Below, in pieces: positions 62,700 to 64,000 of a stretch of 64,000 nucleotides of DNA (position 1 is the stretch's first letter; the number at the start of each line of letters is the position of its first letter). The stretch lies in assembly GCA_001692895.1 (NCBI GenBank), contig KV748180.1, forward strand, positions 3,218,195 through 3,282,194, given 5' to 3'. Made by a program: the position numbers and the translations under genes. The DNA is from Cenococcum geophilum 1.58 (taxonomy: Eukaryota > Ascomycota > Dothideomycetes > Gloniales > Gloniaceae). The notes under the pieces are model-generated. The model ran no database searches. It was not told where the DNA came from and saw nothing but the letters and a program-made list of their open reading frames with translations.

Positions 62700-63300
62700 A
62701 ATACCCTGGCTATCTTAACCCGCGGAGTTTTACTATTACCCGTTATATCTCCCGCACAAATTTATTATAATATCCTCTTGGCTACCTACCTAGACCCTCC
62801 TTAGGTACCCGTTTTCTCTTTTAATTTAGTAAAATAACACCTAGCACAGCCCGCGGTTTTAGAACCTCGGCCCGTTTAAAGTTAATTATTATTACTTTGC
62901 TAACCTCTATATTCTAAAGCATATTATAAGGTATTACATCTTAGTGCAAAACTCCTAATTAATGGACGGCCTAAATTAAGCGCTTAACCTATTCTATTAG
63001 GTATAGCCTATTATTACCGTTAATATATTAAGAGATTAGTTTCCCCCTAAAACTAAAGAATATTATATAAACAATCTCCGTAATACCGTTATAGAAATAT
63101 AAACGGTTAAGATTGATATTTCCTAGATATACCGGTATATATATACTCTAGATTGGACAGAGGCGCTTGTAGACAGTGGCCTTCTAATTTAGGTGGCTAA
63201 TAAAGTTAATAATAGTGCATTTCGCGGCTAGGGTATATCTATATAACGTTAACCTAACCTTAAATAAAGCCCCGCGTGTTCTATATACGCTTACTAGCTT
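62700..63300 (-). pseudogene. Protein-kinase-like domain, RIP-inactivated
   Basis: The minus strand reads SIYIPVYLGNINLNR (about 63135), YFYNGITEIVYI, then AVH-stop-LGVLH-stop-DVIPYNML (about 62935-62985). The last is the catalytic loop (HxD....N) of the protein-kinase fold. VSKVIIINFKRAEVLKPRAV follows, with INF in place of DFG/DFE. This matches a divergent kinase-like family common in Pezizomycotina genomes, often in repeat-rich regions; its substrates are not known to me. The second stop is expected from a lost Gln or Arg codon. Lost residues and stops make it non-functional. Confidence 0.6.
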
Positions 63301-64000
63301 ATAATTAGTATCTAAATCTTTTAAAAGTTGCCGGCGTATAAGATTAAGGAAGGTAGGTTAGTTAATCTAATAACGGCTTCCGCCGTAATCTTATATATTT
63401 AAACACGTCTTGTTAAGTAAACCCCCCTCTACTAAGCTAAGAAGACATTTTTAAGTGTAATACCACCCACCTTTACCTCTATGGCGGGAATCGCGATTAG
63501 ATAATAATCTGCTAATAGGGTCTAGGGCTTAGGGCAGAGGCTAGGGTAAGGACCGCTAAGATAGACAGCTTAGAGTATTAGGATTAAACTTATTATTACT
63601 AGGCTCGCTTTAATCCTATAATAGGTAATACTAGGGGGAACTAGTTAACGTTGCTCTAGGTTAAAGCTGGATAGGTAATATATAAAAAAATTATTTTGCC
63701 TAGGTGCCCAGTACTCTAATAAAAGCGTATTATATATAGGAATTGTATCTAGTAGATTATTATAGATTACCTCCTAGCTTTTTAGTTAAGCGGCCATATT
63801 AGTCCGCCAATTTTAACTTTAAGGCGGCGTCTTTAGCGCCTAAAGGGTAAATACTAGCATCTGTCTGACGGCGGTTAAATGTAATTAATTTCCCCTATCT
63901 AAATCCAGTGCCCATCCAGTTGTCTCCCTAACGTTACCCTTAGGGATAGATAGGAAGTAGTAAACTATTTTAGGATTATAGGGCACTTATAGAAAGATAA
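63301..64000 (-). pseudogene. RIP-degraded coding-like sequence, perhaps N-terminal to the kinase-like gene
   Basis: The minus strand gives long protein-like runs broken only at RIP-type stops (GNVRETTGWALDLDRG near 63890; QEVIYNNLLDTIPIYNTLLL-like near 63740; VKVGGITLKNVFLA near 63450). It may be the N-terminal half of the kinase-like gene or a separate cargo gene. No family was recognised, and it runs off the window. Confidence 0.4.

Larger units (their letters stand above)
54704..64000 (+). mobile_element. Starship-like giant element relic, captain end
   Basis: The Gypsy-B copy is broken at about 54703. The first gene inside, on the plus strand and starting about 0.5 kb in, is a DUF3435-type tyrosine recombinase; then come non-transposon genes (Ca2+/H+ exchanger, kinase-like). 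A captain at one edge reading inward, followed by cargo, is the Starship layout. The whole is RIP-mutated. Terminal repeats and target site were not resolved and the other end is outside the window, so a smaller Crypton-like element beside unrelated pseudogenes remains possible. Confidence 0.5.

Overview
The window looks like a filamentous ascomycete (Pezizomycotina) chromosome. About 59 kb is AT-rich DNA in which recognisable transposon proteins are broken at nearly every CAA, CAG or TGG codon by TAA or TAG. This is the CpA-to-TpA signature of repeat-induced point mutation (RIP). About 5 kb (roughly 12.6-17.8 kb) has normal composition and codes. Short GT-AG introns with CTRAY-like branch points, a spliced Zn2Cys6 regulator and DUF3435-type recombinase remains support this assignment. 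A Dothideomycete origin is a guess.

Left flank, 1-12.6 kb: a stack of insertions. A Gypsy-B element on the plus strand (ending 11142) was entered by a minus-strand Gypsy-B (ending 8176). That copy was entered by Gypsy-A copy 1 (ending 5800), which was entered by a 5'-truncated Tad-like LINE (666-1970) with a 17-bp target duplication. A 216-bp unmutated foldback MITE sits in the Gypsy-B LTR. A 430-bp foldback element and degenerate AGAGCT-rich tandem repeats follow.

Gene island, 12.6-17.8 kb: a hAT-related remnant with a small ORF, a minus-strand two-exon gene of an unnamed fungal family, a six-exon Zn2Cys6 transcription factor (14931-17145, 639 aa after splicing, frame kept through five introns), and a broken gene downstream.

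Central nest, 17.8-51.3 kb: a RIP-degraded hAT transposon (minus strand) carries two solo LTRs, a 655-bp hAT MITE, and the Gypsy-C element (20289-50238, TSD atatt). Gypsy-C received Gypsy-A copy 2 in its left LTR (20345-33918, TSD ccggc), which contains Gypsy-B copy 1 (22555-30142, TSD actag). In the chromodomain of Gypsy-C sits minus-strand Gypsy-D (39163-49607). Gypsy-D carries a 35-bp hairpin minisatellite, a small non-autonomous LTR element E (41146-43440, TSD taaag) and a solo LTR (43555-43737, TSD ggctc). A third Gypsy-A copy (minus) ends the hAT piece at 50784 and is itself entered by another minus-strand Gypsy-B copy (51297-about 54703).

Right flank, 54.7-64 kb: the Gypsy-B copy stops abruptly. 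Within about 0.5 kb begins a RIP-ruined plus-strand DUF3435-type tyrosine recombinase with C-terminal zinc fingers (about 55220-57700), the family that includes Starship captains. Behind it, pointing the other way, lie the remains of two non-transposon genes: a VCX1-like vacuolar Ca2+/H+ exchanger (about 58880-60260) and a protein-kinase-like protein (catalytic loop near 62940). I read this as the captain end of a dead Starship-like giant element with cargo; its far end lies outside the window. This is the most interesting part of the sequence.
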